A DNA stretch of 64,000 nt from Purshia tridentata (lineage: Eukaryota; Streptophyta; Magnoliopsida; Rosales; Rosaceae). Under the pieces are notes generated by a model. It had not been told where the DNA came from, ran no database searches, and was given only the letters and a program-made list of their open reading frames with translations. Both the position numbers and the translations under genes were made by a program. This document shows, piece by piece, positions 45,991-59,226 of the stretch. The number at the start of each line of letters is the position of its first letter. Within the stretch, counting starts at the first letter, position 1. The stretch is taken from the NCBI GenBank assembly GCA_003254885.1, contig QANT01001248.1:1-64000 (forward strand), read 5' to 3'.

Positions 45991-47061
45991 ATGAACAATA
46001 ACAATGTCAACAAAGACCAAGAAATCAACAGGAAGAGAAAGAACAACAACAACAACATTCAAGACTGCAACCACCAACTCACACCACCAACAAGATTCTC
46101 CACCGACTTGGAAGACGAAGAAGAAAATGACATGCTCACCCTCTCTCTCAATTCCAACCGTCAGTCTCGGCCTCGTCGAGTGCCGCCGCCACCGGAGGTC
46201 GCAGTAGATCCTCTGCTACCACAGCCTCAACCGACGCTGCCTCCGCAACAGTTATTCATGCAGCCGTCGCAAGAAGCACCGCAGATACAGCATCAGCAGC
46301 CGCCGCAAGAAGTACCGCCGCTACCGCATCCGCAGCGGCAGCCTGCGTCACGACAGCTCTTCATACAGTCGCTGCTGGCCCACAACCCATCGCCCCACCC
46401 TTTTCAACTCTCGTCCTCACACCCTCTAAACATGCAAACGCAGGCAGCGGAGGCGGGGGCGGTGCCAGCCCCACCCCCACACTCGATTCCACCCTCGAAT
46501 ATTTCTCTTTCGACTGTTTCCCGCCCTCCGCGCTCTCGGCGCAACCCTACTCAGGCTCCGCGCGGGGGGAAGAGCGACATGGTCCCAGCTCCGTTTCCCT
46601 GGGCCACGACGCGCCGGGCCACCGTGCAGTCCCTCAACTACCTGCTCTCCAGGGAGATCTACACCATCACCGGGGACGTGCAGTGCAAGAGGTGCGAGAA
46701 GCACTACGTGATGGAGTTCGACCTCAAGGAGAAGTTCATGGAGGTGGGGAGGTTTATCGCCGAGAACAAGAACGCGATGCACGACCGGGCGCCGGGCGTG
46801 TGGATGAACCCGGCGCTGCCGGCCTGCAAGTTTTGCGACCAGGAGAACACCGTGAAGCCGGTGATAGCGGAGAAGAAGAAGAGCATCAACTGGCTGTTTC
46901 TGCTTCTGGGGCAGATGCTCGGATGCTGCACTCTGGAGCAGTTGAAGTACTTCTGTAAGCACACCAAGAACCATCGAACCGGCGCCAAGGATCGAGTTCT
47001 TTATCTCACCTATCTGAATCTCTGTAAACAACTTGACCCTAAGGGACCTTTTGACAGATGA
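45991..47061 (+). CDS. DUF7086-domain protein
   Basis: Single exon, 356 residues. The N-terminal 190 residues are low complexity: Asn runs with a basic RKRKNNN cluster, an acidic LEDEEEND patch, then Pro/Gln-rich sequence. The conserved C-terminal domain starts near residue 197 (MVPAPFPWATTRRATVQSL). It contains two CxxC pairs, CKRC (232-235) and CKFC (279-282), consistent with a bound zinc ion. Further conserved blocks are VMEFDLKEKF, VWMNPALPACKFC, INWLFLLLGQMLGCC, LEQLKYFCKHT and the end NHRTGAKDRVLYLTYLNLCK. This matches the plant-specific DUF7086 family as I recall it. Function is unknown; a nuclear DNA- or RNA-related role is inference from the basic cluster and CxxC pairs. The domain-coding half is markedly GC-rich compared with the flanks. 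Confidence 0.88.
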   Translation: MNNNNVNKDQEINRKRKNNNNNIQDCNHQLTPPTRFSTDLEDEEENDMLTLSLNSNRQSRPRRVPPPPEVAVDPLLPQPQPTLPPQQLFMQPSQEAPQIQHQQPPQEVPPLPHPQRQPASRQLFIQSLLAHNPSPHPFQLSSSHPLNMQTQAAEAGAVPAPPPHSIPPSNISLSTVSRPPRSRRNPTQAPRGGKSDMVPAPFPWATTRRATVQSLNYLLSREIYTITGDVQCKRCEKHYVMEFDLKEKFMEVGRFIAENKNAMHDRAPGVWMNPALPACKFCDQENTVKPVIAEKKKSINWLFLLLGQMLGCCTLEQLKYFCKHTKNHRTGAKDRVLYLTYLNLCKQLDPKGPFDR

Positions 47062-49566
47062 GAACGATACTCCCAACTGTTCAACACAATGACAAACTGT
47101 TTTAAAAGACAGGAAGAGAAGGAAGAAAAGACAAGAGTTTAATCCTCGATACAAGTGTAGAGTGAGTGAGTACTCTATCACTGAATCTATCAACTATTTT
47201 GTTTTCATTAAGTAGATTGGTTTTATTAGTTGGAAGATTGTACTATATTATATATTAGTGTGTGGATTGCATATTAATTTCTTAGTTTTCAATTTTTTCT
47301 TTTCGATCTTTTTCAAGGTTGTTATGATTTTGTGATGAATTTGGTACTCTATGAACTAATTAAGATGCATGATTTGATTTTATCATGTACTCATATATAT
47401 CTGTGTTTTATATTTAAAATGTAGGAAGGTAACTTTTTTTTATACATATTCTCTTGTGAATTGTGATTGGCAGTGAAATTAATCCCTGCTATTTTTTTTT
47501 TCTATTATGGAATAGGAGGTAGACATATCTGGTTTACACATATAAAGCCTTATATATCCACCTTAATTGGTGTTTGTGAATGTGTTAGTTGCATAATCAA
47601 TATATGTGCGAGAATAGTTACTGCCTGCATATCATGAATATTATACAGAGCTAGCTTGGTGTTGCTTGATTTTGATGGTGGCTTGATCTTGATGTGTAGT
47701 TTAATTAAACAAATTTAGATTAAATGTTTTGAAGAAAAAAAAAAACTAGTTGCCCTTTAAAGTTTGGTTCATATATTGATATGAGAGTGATCCTGCTCCA
47801 GTAATCTTTAAGATCGAATATGAAGGAATTTGATGGTACCGTAGTGAGTTTATTAGTGTCTAGAAATTGATAATTAAAGATAATGTTGAAGTAATTAATT
47901 ATATTTTAGTTGACCACTTTATTGTTGTTGAAAATTCGAATCATGTTGATAATGATCAACGCACAAATTCTTGAATGGAATTTGTTATCTAAGAAAATTA
48001 ATTGAGGAGAATGAATAGCAAAAGGAAAACCATGTTGCTTAATTAATTTTTTAGCAAATATATATAATTTCATAACTTTTTATATATATATATATATATC
48101 CTCGTAAGGGTAGAACATGTAGTGATTACAATCTATGCAATTTATTTGAAACTGGCAAGTTCTAACGTACGTACCTCATATCATAGTCCAATTAAAGGAG
48201 AACTACGTAATTATAAGTTCTTATACTTTGTGTGTGTGCTTGTTTTTTGTGATTTTCAATCAACATATATATTGTTTTTATTTTGTTTATGTTAAGACAC
48301 AAATCAATGACCACCAACATCTATATATAGATATGGAGATTTTCTCTTTTTTAATTTAGTTGAGTTTGATGGAATTATCGATCCTTCTCTTCCCAAAAAA
48401 AGGCATGCGAGTCTTTGTACATGAGTCGATTAACGATCAATGCTCATATCATGATATTGATCTAACAAATTAATGCTTATATATAGAACAAGGCCAGAGT
48501 TTGAATCCCTTATCTCTTTGCTTATATGGAACAATGCTCTAATTGATAATTATATCTCAGATTAATTTTACTCAAATTTCAATCTTAATTGTCACGTGGT
48601 TTTTTCTTGAATGTTGTTATTAGATTGCCACATCCTTGTATCAAATATACACTGTCACAATAACAGTCACCGTACCTTTTTTTCAAACAAGGACGACTCA
48701 TCTTTAGGAGTCCTTAATTAATTATCATTGCTTTCTCATGTATTTGCCTCCCATTATTTCTTGTAGTTCATATAGAAATAGAACTATTGCAATCTCAGCT
48801 CTAAATACAATGAAAATATATCTAGAGCTCCACTTACACATGGTATCCAAGCTCCACAGATCTCCTCATATTAATTTGCATCAAATCACCCCACAACTCA
48901 GGCACAAGCCGCACAGCTAAGCTCTGTCCAATGACTTAAATAGTTAAATCCAATAACTAAATGCAATTTAGTGCAGTGGCCCAACACAAAATCAATCGTG
49001 CCAGCAATGATACGCAAATAACCAAAACTGCCCTTCTACTACCTATTCAATTACACTACTGTCACTACATATCATCATCTAGTCAAAGTCACGTGACTCA
49101 CGTGCCATGCGAGTTCACTCAACTCTCTCGTGTAGCAACCAGCAACCGTACGTTGCGTTTCGAAACGGTGATGACGGAAATAAGAAAAGCAGAGAGAGAA
49201 CGAGACACAGAAAAGAGGATCCGAGGGGATCGAGAAGCAAAAGCACAGAAAAGCACTCCAAAAGAAACCAAAAACAGAATCTAAAAAGCCAAAAAAAAAA
49301 AAAAAAAANAAAAAAAAAAAAAAAAAAAAAAAAAGAGAATTAGAATCTCAGGAAAAAAACGGGAAACCAAAAACACAGGAAACAAAATTGCCCAAAAACA
49401 GAAAACAGAAAACAAAAAGCGACATTACCAATCCGGACACAGAGTCCTTTTGCTCTTTTTACATAATGAGAAGAAGACAACAACAAGAAGGAGAAGAAAA
49501 TACAGGTCGATTGTTCTTCTCTAGAAAACCCTGAATTTAACTCCCATTGTCTCGCATTGTACGGTC
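47062..49566. other. Intergenic DNA and PI4K alpha upstream region
   Basis: AT-rich DNA with (TA)n at 48080-48099. From about 48960 the sequence becomes less AT-rich and contains ACGTG cores near 49090-49105. An A-rich block of about 44 nt at 49291-49334 includes one ambiguous base at 49309. Open frames here (48961-49343) are probably leader sequence, not genes. Confidence 0.45.
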
Positions 49567-49620
49567 ATGGAAGCTTCCAATCCACAGCTACAAGGCGGAA
49601 ATTCTGAGGACCTTGATTGA
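49567..49620 (+). CDS. Upstream ORF of PI4K alpha, 17 residues
   Basis: ATG to TGA encodes MEASNPQLQGGNSEDLD and ends 62 nt before the main start codon, in the probable 5' leader. The context TCATGG is favourable (G at +4). It may reduce translation of the kinase; no evidence that the peptide itself matters. Confidence 0.5.
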   Translation: MEASNPQLQGGNSEDLD

Positions 49621-49682
49621 AACTCTCTGTTATTTTGCGTTAGTTTGGGTTTGATTGTCTGGTATTCTTATTCGATTGCGAA

Positions 49683-52600
49683 ATGGAGGCTTTGATGGAG
49701 CTCTGTGACCTGATCGCTGAGCGCCCGGCCCAATTCGCCGAGAAGCTCGCATGGATTTGCGGGAGGTTTCCGCCGCCGGAGCTCCTCCTGAGCGGATCGC
49801 CTAGGGTTACGCGGTCGCACCTTAATGCCGTGCTCGCCGTGGCCCGCTTCATCTCCAAGTGCCCCAATTCCGGCGACCTCCGCCCCAAATCGCTGGTCCT
49901 CGAGTTCCTCCGCTCCATTCCGTCGTCGTTCAGCCGCTCGTTTTGGCCCCAGGCATTTGGCAACGACTCAATCACTTCTTTCTTCGTCGATTTCTTGGGG
50001 TACGTGGTGAAAGCCACCGAATTGTCGCCGGATTTCGCTACGGAGATCGCCGGGTTCACTGGGGAGGTCGTGGTTTTGGCGATTAGCAATGGCGGTGAAG
50101 ATTTGGGGATTTCGAAGGCTTTTCTTGTAGCTCTGTCGCAGAATTTCCCTCCGATTTTGCCTTCGGATGCCGAGAAGTTGATTACAATGCTTATCGACCA
50201 GTTTTCATCGTCGGGTCCGGTGGCTCAGTCGCCGGTTACTCCGAGAGGACAAATTGTGGCGAACTCGGAGACCTCGTCGGCTCAGAGCTCGCCGTTGAAT
50301 GGGAACCATCATCACCAGCTGAATGGGAGTTCCAGTCCCAAAAATGAGGCGAGTAATGTGTCGGGTTCATCGGGCAGTGCGTCGTCGAGGGGGTCGTTGG
50401 TGATGAATGGGAGCAGCGCTTTGTGGAAGAGTGGGGCTGACCAGTTGGGTGTGGCTTTTGGTCTCAGTGAGGGAGGTGGTGCAGGTGTACTGAGGCAGCA
50501 AGTTGCTTCATTCGAGGAAGAGTCTGTGGAAAATTTGGAGAAGCAAGAGATCGCTTTCAAATTGATTGCTCATATTTTGGATAAAACCCGCATTGATTCT
50601 GGGCTTTTAGAGCAGGTTAGATTTATTGCAAAGAGGCAGCTACAGTCTTTGTCAGTGTTTCTAAAGGTAAGGATTTTAATTGTACCATTTTGAATATTAT
50701 TGCTGTTGCAAATGAATGGCTACTGCTTTAGAGTGTTGTCTTTGTGAAAATCTAGAAATTGAGTTTATTTGAGCTAAGGAAACATGTGGGCAGATTAGGA
50801 AGCGGGATTGGAATGAACATGGCGTGCTTTTGAAAGCCCGAATCAATACAAAACTGTCAGTTTATCAAGCTGCTGCCAAGTTGACTCTTAATTGCCTAGC
50901 TTGCTTTGATACTGATGTGAAAACAGCCAAGAAATTGGCCCATGAGACTCTGGCATTGTTGATGGATGCTGTTGAAGCATGTTTAATCTCTGTGTGGCGG
51001 AAGTTGAGAATTTGTGAAGAGCTCTTTGGTTCTTTACTATCTGGCCTCGCACAAGTTGCTGTCAAACGGGGAGGTCAGGCTTTGCGTATTTTGCTCATCC
51101 GCCTCAAACCTGTTGTGTTAACTGTATGCGCACAGGTATGGTGGGCCCAAATTTTACATATCAATTTGAAACCAGTGTGGTAGAAATTTTAATTTAGTTA
51201 CTTTTGCTTTTTGTACTGTGTGATTCGAACAGGCTGATACTTGGTCAAGCAGCCAGGGAGCAATGTTTGAGAGTGTGATGAAGACAAGTTGTGAGATTAT
51301 TGAATCCTGTTGGAGCAAGGAGCGAGCTCCAGTTGACACATTCATAATGGGATTAGCTACAAGTATTCGTGAACGAAATGATTATGAGGAACAGGTTGGC
51401 TTTACTATACCAGTTACTGATTAACAGATTTAAATGCATGATGCACATATGGAAAGATGCATATATCTGACAGTGTATTGTTGTGTCTTTTTGCATATGT
51501 ATTTGATGATTTTGTGAGTTTCCCTGTAAGCTCTTTTCTGAAATATATGTATTTTAAAAAAATTATTGTTTCACTGCGAGGAAGGTTTTTCTTATCACAA
51601 AGTTTTCTGTAGTATTCAAAACAGTGGCACACTGGGCATTTGCTTGGTATGCCAAACCGTGATTCCCTTAAGTAATGAATGTTGTCAACTGTTCTTGTGT
51701 ATCTAACTTGACTTAATTTCGTTGTAGTCCTTTATAATCTTGCTAATTTCAGGTTGATAAAGATAAAGAAAAAGAGGCAGTTCCTGTTCTGCAGCTTAAT
51801 GTTATATGCTTGCTAGCTGATCTGAATGTTGCCGTTAACAAGTCTGAAATCGTAGACATGATATTACCTCTATTTATTGAAATCTTAGAAGAGGGCGATG
51901 CTTCAACTCCTAGTTTATTGAGACTCCGGGTATGGTGCCCTTGCTTTTAGGTCATATATTTTCTGATATGGTCTTTTTTTTTGTTTAATTATTTTTTACA
52001 AATAATTTTGATCATTACTGGTCAAGATCCGGTTAGCAGTTAGCTAATGTTTCATTATATTGGATGACATGGTTTCTCAATTTTTTTTATACCTTACTGC
52101 AGCTCCTTGATGCTGTCTCGCGCATGGCAAGTTTAGGTTTTGAGAAGTCCTACCGTGAGACAATTGTTCTAATGACAAGGAGTTACTTAAGTAAACTTTC
52201 AAGTTTAGGATCTGCCGAAAGCAAAACTGTGCCACCAGAAGCCACAACAGAACGTGTTGAGGTTCGTATAATGTCTAGAATATGAACATTACACTGTTGA
52301 TTGCTTGACTTGATTTCTATAAAGTGGATTCTCACTGGTTCAATCACATTCTAGACTCTTCCTGCAGGATTCCTTCTGATTGCCAGTGGTCTTACAAATA
52401 CTAAATTGCGTTCAGAGTATCGTCACCGTCTGCTATCTTTATGCTCAGATGTAGGCCTGGCTGCTGAATCCAAAAGTGGAAGGTAGAATTCTTTAAAATA
52501 ATATCTCTTGATTGCATGCTGTAATGCCTTCCATATAATTTATTTGATTCATGACAATTTATGCACCCTGGAGGTTTCAGTTTTCTGATACTTTTCAACA

Positions 52601-55600
52601 TTTATCATTTTCTCAATGCATTTTGTGTTTCAAAATTTTATCTGATATCTAACTATTGCAGGAGTGGAGCAGATTTTATGGGACCACTACTTCCTGCTGT
52701 AGCAGAAATATGTTCTGATTTTGATCCTACAGTGGATGTGGAACCTTCACTTTTAAAGTTATTTCGCAACTTGTGGTTCTACATTGCTCTTTTTGGCTTA
52801 GCACCTCCCATACATAAAGTTCAACAACCTTCAAAACCGATTTCCACTACTCTGAACAGTGTGGGAAGTATGGGTACAATTCCTCTTCAAGCTGTGGGTG
52901 GACCATACATGTGGAATGCACAGTGGGCTGCTGCTGTTCGGCGAATTGCTCAAGGAACTCCTCCACTTGTAAGTTCTTGTATGAAATATTTTTGTCCCGT
53001 TCTCATTTACATCATATAGTAACTAGTACTATCTTTTGGGTTTGCCTTTGATGTCGTGGCTGTAAAGGAAATGGTTATGGGCTTGCTATCTGTATTTTCG
53101 TCTGTTAAGTTTATCTGTATTTATTTTTGGGAGGGTTGTAATCTCTCTCTCTCTCTTTCTTTCCCCCCCCCCCCCCCCCCACAACAAAAACCCATGCTCA
53201 GTTTTCTGCACATTGATCTATCAGTGTAGATACTCTTGCATGCACATGCATTGTGTGTGACTTGTGTCTAGTTCTGTTATAAACAGGAATTGATTCCTGG
53301 ATAGATGCTTGTTCTGTGTAATTTAAAATTGAGTATGTCCCATGGTCTCCTTAACATAATTTTTTTTCCCCTGGGAAATGGAATGTGGTTTTTGACTTTT
53401 GTATGTGAAATGTAGTTGCTTCAAATTATGCTTTTGCCTTTGATTAGGCACTTTGTGAGGATGTTGTACGAATGTGAACTTAATTCATACTGATTATTAT
53501 TTTTCCTAAATTTAAATTTAAGTAAATTATTATTATTATTATTTTTCTGGAGTTAAAAAAACCCAAGGAGTGTGCTGCATAATTTAAGATAGTGAATCTT
53601 TTCTCTCCATTTTTGTTTCATTTTTTACGCTCTAATATCAAATGTATGAATACAATTTTTCAATGGTTCCTGCTGCACACAATGCGACTGAAGCAAATTT
53701 ATTTAGACCATCTTTAAGGAGAAGAAATCCACACAGTACAACTAAATTTTGCTACTGTTTTTAATTTTTTTTAATTTTTGGGGTTGACTAAATATTGTTA
53801 CTTTAAGAAGAACATATTATATGCAAGGTGCACATGCTGCTCTCTCAGACTTTTCCCACAAGGACATGACTCTTTATACAAAGGCTACTTTTGCTATCTC
53901 TCTTCTATCAAAATCAACAAAGCAAACTTTTTCTAACCTCCTTTTGGACCACAATTTCTTGCTATATCCTTTAGGGTTTTTTTTCAATTTTGGTACTTGA
54001 ACTTTGGCCATGTCCCAATTAGCTACCCAAAAATATTATTACCAAACTTATGTGTTTTTTCTCAATTTGGTAGGTACTATGACTTCCGTCAAATAATACT
54101 AACAATTAGGGGCATTTTAGTCAACCTAGGTTCGTGAATAGACTAAACTGACCGTGGGTATAAGACATGTGCATGACACATGGGAAAGTCTGGTAGAATT
54201 ATTTGAAGGAAGTCACATTACATACCAAATTGGGACAAAATAAAATTTTGAGTATGAAATTGGGTCAAATAATAGTTCGGGTACCTAATTGGGACAAGGA
54301 TCAAAGTTCAGTTACCAAAATTGAAAAAAACCCTCCTTTATGTTCTATTTCTTCCTCCATCTCCAAAAGTCCGGCAAGTTGCAATTTTTTAATTTCTGTG
54401 TCTTTTCAACACTTTCTGAGGAAATAAAGAGAATAGGGAAATGAACTAGAACAAGATGAAAAGTTATAAATAAAGCCAAATAAATATTCAATGATTCTAA
54501 GGAATAAAAAATAAATAAATCTAATTTCTAAGTTCATGCTTAGGCCTAAGTTATACCAATGTTCTTCTTGAATCTTTTTTATGTTTGCTGTTCAAAATTG
54601 AATTTATACTTTATGATGTTTAAGCGGTTATTGCTGTAGGCAATTCATTGTGAGGTGGACTGATTACCACCAGTACTTACTAGTTGACATTGCACTGCTT
54701 TATTGAATTAGCCAACTCAGGATGATTGTATATATTGATGTGCATGAAACTGATCTTCTGTGTGTGAAGTTTTATACGACAATATCTCTCTCAGGTTGTT
54801 AGCTCAGTGAAATGGCTTGAAGATGAGTTGGAACTCAATGCTCTTCACAATCCTGGCAGTCGTCGAGGGAGTGGCAATGAGAAAGCTGCTTTAGCCCAAA
54901 GAGCTGCTCTTTCTACTGCTCTAGGAGGGAAAATTGATGTTGCATCGATGACCGCTATATCAGGTTATTTAATTTCCTCCTCCTTAGTGCTTACTGGCGA
55001 ATTTGATGCACATTCTTTCTATTCATTGATTGTCTCCATATCTCTTCTTCACATTTGAAATTAGAGATATAATATGCTCTGTGAACTTTTCTAGAATGTA
55101 CGCCTTCCAAAACCATTAAACATTACTTTCGAATGATTTGCAGGTGTGAAGGCTACCTATCTTCTTGCTGTAGCATTCTTGGAGATTATACGTTTTAGCA
55201 GCAATGGTGGCATCCTCAATGGCGACTCTAGTTTAACTGCTTCTAGAAGTGCATTCAGTTGTGTATTTGAATACCTGAAAACTCCAAATCTTATGCCCGC
55301 TGTCTTCCAATGTTTGATGGCAACTGTTCATAAGGCTTTTGACGCAGCAGTGTCATGGCTGGTATGGCTTTGTTGTTTCATAAAGCTTCTGAAATTAGCT
55401 TTTTCCTTTTTTTTGGTCCTTCCCTGTGAACATTCATCATTCAAGGGATATTATAGAGGCATCATATTGCATTGAAGGTGTTGTTGGGATAGCTAATTCA
55501 GTTTATGTGTTTGTTTCTTCATACATGAATGTAAATTATTAATATGTCGAATACAATTGTCATGCAAAATAAGCAGGACTTAATAATAATTTAAATCAGT

Positions 55601-58289
55601 AGAAGTGCAGTTTATACCCTTTTGTTCTAATATGATGTTGGTTTGCTGTTCCTATTTCTCGTGTGCATGCTACGTCAACATCACTTCTGCTTTGATCTGG
55701 GTTCAGGAAGATCGGAATTCTGATACTGGCAATGAAGCTGAGGTTAGGGAGTCAACTCTGTTTGCCCATGCTTGCTTTCTCATCAAAAGTATGTCACAGA
55801 GAGAGGAACACATTAGGGATGTTGCTGTGAACTTGCTGACTCAGCTTAGAGATAGGTTTCCTCAGGTAAGATTGTATTGGTAAACTTGACTCATTTACTT
55901 GATTGTTAATCAGTGCTCATTGCTATTCAACTTGTGTAGAAATTTGAAACAAATGGAACTACATGAATGCAGGTCCTGTGGAATTCATCTTGTGTTGATT
56001 CCCTGCTATTTTCATTTCATAATGATTCGCTGTCTACTGTTGTCAATGATCCTGCATGGGTGGTGACAATTCGTTCTTTGTACCAAAAGATTGTTCGAGA
56101 GTGGATCATCAAGTCACTTTCATATGCTCCCTGCTCTAGCCAGGGTCTTCTACAGGTTGACCACTATACATTCCATCCATGAAGTTTATAAGTTTCCAAA
56201 TCTGTGAACATTCATGTGGTATGCCAGTCCTACATTGGTAAATAATGTTCATTTTATCATGCTCAGAGAATTAATCTAGTTTTATATAGTCTTATAAAAA
56301 GAAAAGAAATATGGTGTTACCTGTGAAGGATAACAATGGTGATGGTGGTAGTGATTGCTGTAGGTTATGCATGTTGTCATATCTTATTATTGTAGTCTTA
56401 TTATATATTCTGTAAAATCATATCTAAAATATTCATGTTGTAAAATATATTATCTACAATACTAAGAAATTAAGAACCCCATGTTCCTTCAATTATCTTC
56501 AATCATTTCACATTGACATATTCTCAAGAGTGGGTAGTCTGCATTGTGGACATGCTGCTGTTCGAATGGCAGCTCAAGTTTGTGTCTTTTTTTTTTTTTG
56601 AAGTTTAGATTTTAGTCCTGATATGTTTCATCACTTTAGTTTTTAGGGTGTAGAATAGCTGTTCAAAATGTAGGGTGTAGCTCTCAAATTTGGGTGTTAG
56701 TTAAGCCCTAAATCCTAAGCCCTAAATGAGGGGCTTTTCTACAAAATTTTTCGTGCCATTTGATTGGCCAGAAGCCCATCCAAGTTTAAAGTTGATAAAT
56801 AAGCCCATCCAGGTACCAAATATCAAATGATTGAGTCTTACTTTTCTTGTCTTTAATGCAATCTACACATATATTTTAGGTCTATTACTTCGGAGTCTGT
56901 TATTCATTGTGTTTGAGTCTCTCTATATCACATGATCAATGTCTTAGATGTAGTCAATTATTTCTTATAGAATTCCTAAGCGTATTATTTTGGTCTTTCT
57001 AGATTCATATGCCAATAGACCCTTATAGCAAGGGCTACTCTTGAAAGTAAAACAGTGAAATAAATTGAAGTTTATGTGATTTCCACTTGTGTGTGATGTG
57101 TGAGTTGACTTGGAGCGAGTCAAAGAAACCTCTGGTTTGATGCTGGAATTTTTCTAATTTCTCTCTTTGCCCTACATTAATTTTTTGCTTCTTTGGTTGT
57201 GGGGTAGTGGTTGTGGTAGTAAGGTTAATGCTGGTTTTTTCTTTTTGTCTGATTGTTTCTTTCTTTTATTTGCATATTGCAGGAAAAGCTCTGTAAAGCC
57301 AACAATTGGCAAAGAGCACAGCATACATCTGATGTAGTTTCTCTTTTATCTGAGATAAGGATTGGCACAGGTAAAACTGATTGCTGGAATGGCATACAAA
57401 CAGCAAATATTCCTGCAGTCATGGCTGCTGCAGCTGCAGCATCAGGAGGAAACTTAAAATTAACTGAAGCCTTCAATTTGGAGGTGCTCAGTACTGCTAT
57501 AGTCAGTGCGACAGTGAAGTGCAACCATGCTGGAGAAATTGTTGGCATGAGAAGGTTGTATAACAACATTGGTGGATTTCAATCTGGTACTGCGCCAACT
57601 GGATTTGGTGCTGGCTTTCAAAGGTTGATCTCGGGAGCATTTCAACAGCAACAAGCTGAGGATGATTCATTTAATGGGATTTTGCTCACAAAGTTTGTGC
57701 GTTTACTACAACAATTTGTTAATACTGCAGAGAAAGGTGGGGAAGTGGACAAGTCACAATTTCGCGAAACTTGTTCTCAGGCAACTGCATTACTTCTGTC
57801 AAATCTGGTAAAGATGTGCTATTTATCTTCATTCTTGCTTTCCCAATTTTTAAGGCTTCATGTTTCTTTTTCTGATTTGTTAGCATTTTCTGTTTCATTT
57901 TCAGGGCTCTAATTCAAAGTCAAATATAGAGGGATTCTCACAACTTCTCCGTCTTCTCTGCTGGTGCCCAGCTTACATTTCTACACCTGATGCAATGGAA
58001 ACTGGTGTTTTCATTTGGACTTGGTTAGTTTCTGCTGCACCTGAACTGGGGTCTCTAGTCCTTGCGGAGCTTGTTGATGCATGGTTATGGACCATTGATA
58101 CAAAACGTGGTATCTTTGCTTCTGATGTAAAATTTTCTGGGCCTGCTGCAAAATTAAGGCCTCACCTTTCTCCTGGAGAGCCAGAAGCGCTGCCTGAAAT
58201 TGATCCTGTGGAGCAAATAATGGCTCATAGATTATGGCTTGGATTTTTCATTGACCGCTTTGAGGTTAGGAATTTGCTAGATCTCTCTC

Positions 58290-58336
<47 letters not shown>

Positions 58337-59179
58337 ATACATGTGTGTGTGATGTTATTTTCCTTTGTTCAGCATGAATTAGATTGCATGTATGACTAAT
58401 TAATGACTATTTCTTACTGCTAATCACCCATGCTAGTATCTGGTAATGTGTTTGAAGTTGAGTATGGGAATCAAAGTATACTTTCTTTGCTGACTACTTT
58501 AACAAGTCTAAAAGACATTGATATTGGAAGACTATTCAAAACTAATGGTGTATGTGTTTTGATGATTGTCTACCTGTTGGAGCATGCATTCTCAATGAAA
58601 AGTTGTTTATTGTGTAGAAGATGTCTCCATTTATGTTTCTCAATTGTTAACCTGGTAATATGTGTGCTTAACATATATTCTTTTTCTTCTTATATTGATT
58701 GGCTGTATAGGTAGTTCGACACAATAGTGTTGAGCAACTCTTGCTCCTTGGTCGAATGTTACAAGGGACTACAAAGCTGCCCTGGAATTTTTCACATCAT
58801 CCTGCAGCTACTGGTACTTTTTTTACCATCATGCTTCTTGGGCTCAAGTTTTGCACATGCCAATCCCAACGAAATTTGCAGAACTTTAAAACAGGGCTTC
58901 AGTTGCTGGAAGACCGGATTTACAGGTGACTGCAATTAAGTCTTTTTACTGCCAATTTTTTCCAGCATTCTTAGATATATTTATTTATTGGTTTTTTTAA
59001 CACTTCATTGACTAATATATGTGAGCACCTTAGCTTGCATGTTGCACTTGTATAATTGCCTTCATGCAGATGAACTTTTATTTCATTGTTTTTTGGGTGC
59101 TATGAACTTTTAGTTCTAGTTCATTTGCATGTGGTGATGTTTGTAGAAACAACTGAAACCAAGATAATTGTGTATATGA

Positions 59180-59226
<47 letters not shown>

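Noticed and set aside
46426-47193. 255-codon minus-strand frame opposite the DUF7086 gene
   Set aside because: A by-product of high GC3 on the coding strand; the plus-strand product has the conserved domain.
48961-49343. Plus-strand frames of 107 and 78 codons before PI4K alpha
   Set aside because: They run into a poly-A tract with an ambiguous base and have leader-like composition.
56580-56830. T-run with short AAGTTT flanks and CCCTAAA-rich sequence, considered as a micro-insertion or telomere-like repeat
   Set aside because: The flanking match is only 6 bp and the CCCTAAA units are few and not in tandem.
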